Below, in pieces: positions 36,979 to 37,435 of a stretch of 37,435 nt of DNA; position 1 is the first letter of the stretch; each line of letters begins with the position of its first letter. The stretch covers positions 1 to 37,435 of the forward strand of contig PMIJ01000068.1 in the NCBI GenBank assembly GCA_003157015.1, given 5' to 3'. Origin of the DNA: Bacteroidales bacterium. Lineage in GTDB: Bacteria > Bacteroidota > Bacteroidia > Bacteroidales > VadinHA17. The position numbers were made by a program, and so were the translations under genes. Under the pieces are notes generated by a model. That model searched no databases. It was not told the DNA's origin and saw only the letters and a list, made by a program, of their open reading frames with translations.

Positions 36979-37435
36979 TTATTTTTTCCCGTTCTTTCGG
37001 GGCATTATACCATAAAAAAAGAAGCTTATAACTTCAATAATCATTTGTTCAGGGTTCGGATATAGTCCAACCAGTTTCTGATCGGTGACCATTTCAGTTA
37101 AATTGTTAAGAAAATAAAGCATGAATTCAGGTTTAATGTCAGTACGTATTTCCCCTTCTTTCTGTGCTTCATGTATATCCTCAAGATAGATCCCGATCAT
37201 TCTCTTTTTAATGTTTTCAATTGTTTCTGCTAATTCTACATCCTGATATTTATATATGTCATCAAGCAGTTCCTGGCTCATTTCGTGAGCATTGCTCATT
37301 TTAAGGTCAATAAGTTTTTTAACCTTTTCTTCATAGGGAATATCGCTGCTGTATATTTCTTTATAGGCTTTTATCCCTGATTCGAACATCTCTTCTATAA
37401 GATATTTTGCTATTGCTGTCTTATTGCTGAAGTAT
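36979..37435 (-). CDS. TetR/AcrR-family transcriptional regulator (5' end cut by window)
   Basis: The frame is open to the right edge: upstream of the Met at 37389 it reads YFSNKTAIAKYLIEEMF, the end of a TetR helix-turn-helix (the conserved Y-F-x-[NS]-K segment), so that Met is internal and the N-terminal part of about 40 residues is outside the window. The visible 151 residues are the helical ligand-binding/dimer domain (HEMSQELLDDIYKYQDVELAETI). It abuts the OMP gene and is probably an autoregulator of the TetR-OMP-ABC cluster, responding to an unknown hydrophobic ligand. Confidence 0.85.
   Translation of the reverse strand, partial: YFSNKTAIAKYLIEEMFESGIKAYKEIYSSDIPYEEKVKKLIDLKMSNAHEMSQELLDDIYKYQDVELAETIENIKKRMIGIYLEDIHEAQKEGEIRTDIKPEFMLYFLNNLTEMVTDQKLVGLYPNPEQMIIEVISFFFYGIMPRKNGKK

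Noticed and set aside
37387..37389. Met at 37389 as the start of the TetR-family gene
   Set aside because: The frame continues to the window edge with a recognisable TetR helix-turn-helix end (YFSNKTAIA).

Overview
The window looks like a chromosomal segment of a member of the Bacteroidota, probably an uncultured Bacteroidales/Marinilabiliales-type organism; the order is inference. The evidence is a T9SS C-terminal sorting domain, a TonB-dependent receptor paired with a DUF4249 lipoprotein, an AtpB with a large N-terminal periplasmic insert, an 81-residue epsilon subunit, A/T-rich leaders without obvious Shine-Dalgarno sequences, and several matches to the Bacteroidota -7 promoter element TAnnTTTG. 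No rRNA, tRNA, CRISPR array, integrase or transposase gene was seen.

Layout: 1-1935 is the end of a fatty-acid/phospholipid initiation cluster (plsX, fabH). 2014-7987 is a bactofilin gene running straight into the F-type ATP synthase genes atpZ-atpI-atpB-atpE-atpF-atpH-atpA-atpG, with a strong intrinsic-terminator structure between atpE and atpF. A trans-polyprenyl diphosphate synthase follows. After a convergent outer-membrane protein gene and 537 bp of repeat-bearing intergenic DNA, atpD-atpC resume from their own predicted promoter and lead into an aromatic-amino-acid decarboxylase. 13340-16237 (minus) encodes a 965-residue exported metallopeptidase / TolB-like propeller / outer-membrane-barrel protein.

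16555-19041 is a divergent signalling pair: a receiver-only response regulator and a membrane-anchored PP2C (SpoIIE) phosphatase with a YfiR-like exported sensor domain. A tiny Cys-rich lipoprotein, a small membrane protein and the translation factor EttA follow. 21906-25986 is a two-gene operon of an AcvB/VirJ-type hydrolase and an MprF/LpiA-type aminoacyl-phosphatidylglycerol synthase/flippase, predicted to make and hydrolyse aminoacylated membrane lipid. 26178-31700 holds a secreted CotH/LTD protein with a T9SS tail, then a TonB-dependent receptor and its DUF4249 lipoprotein. 31703-37435 (minus) is a regulator-plus-export cluster: TetR, outer-membrane barrel, LolD-like ATPase, two FtsX/MacB-type permeases and a LolA-like periplasmic protein.

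Most of the gene content concerns the cell envelope: lipid synthesis, lipid aminoacylation and turnover, outer-membrane proteins and export. Several intergenic regions carry short palindromic or dispersed repeats, including an 83-bp MITE-like element with perfect 20-bp terminal inverted repeats flanked by a 7-bp direct repeat. All four convergent gene pairs have their stop codons 0-5 nt apart. The items most worth following up are the acvB-mprF operon, the atpE/atpF terminator, the MITE-like element, the YfiR-SpoIIE fusion and the TetR-OMP-ABC-LolA cluster.
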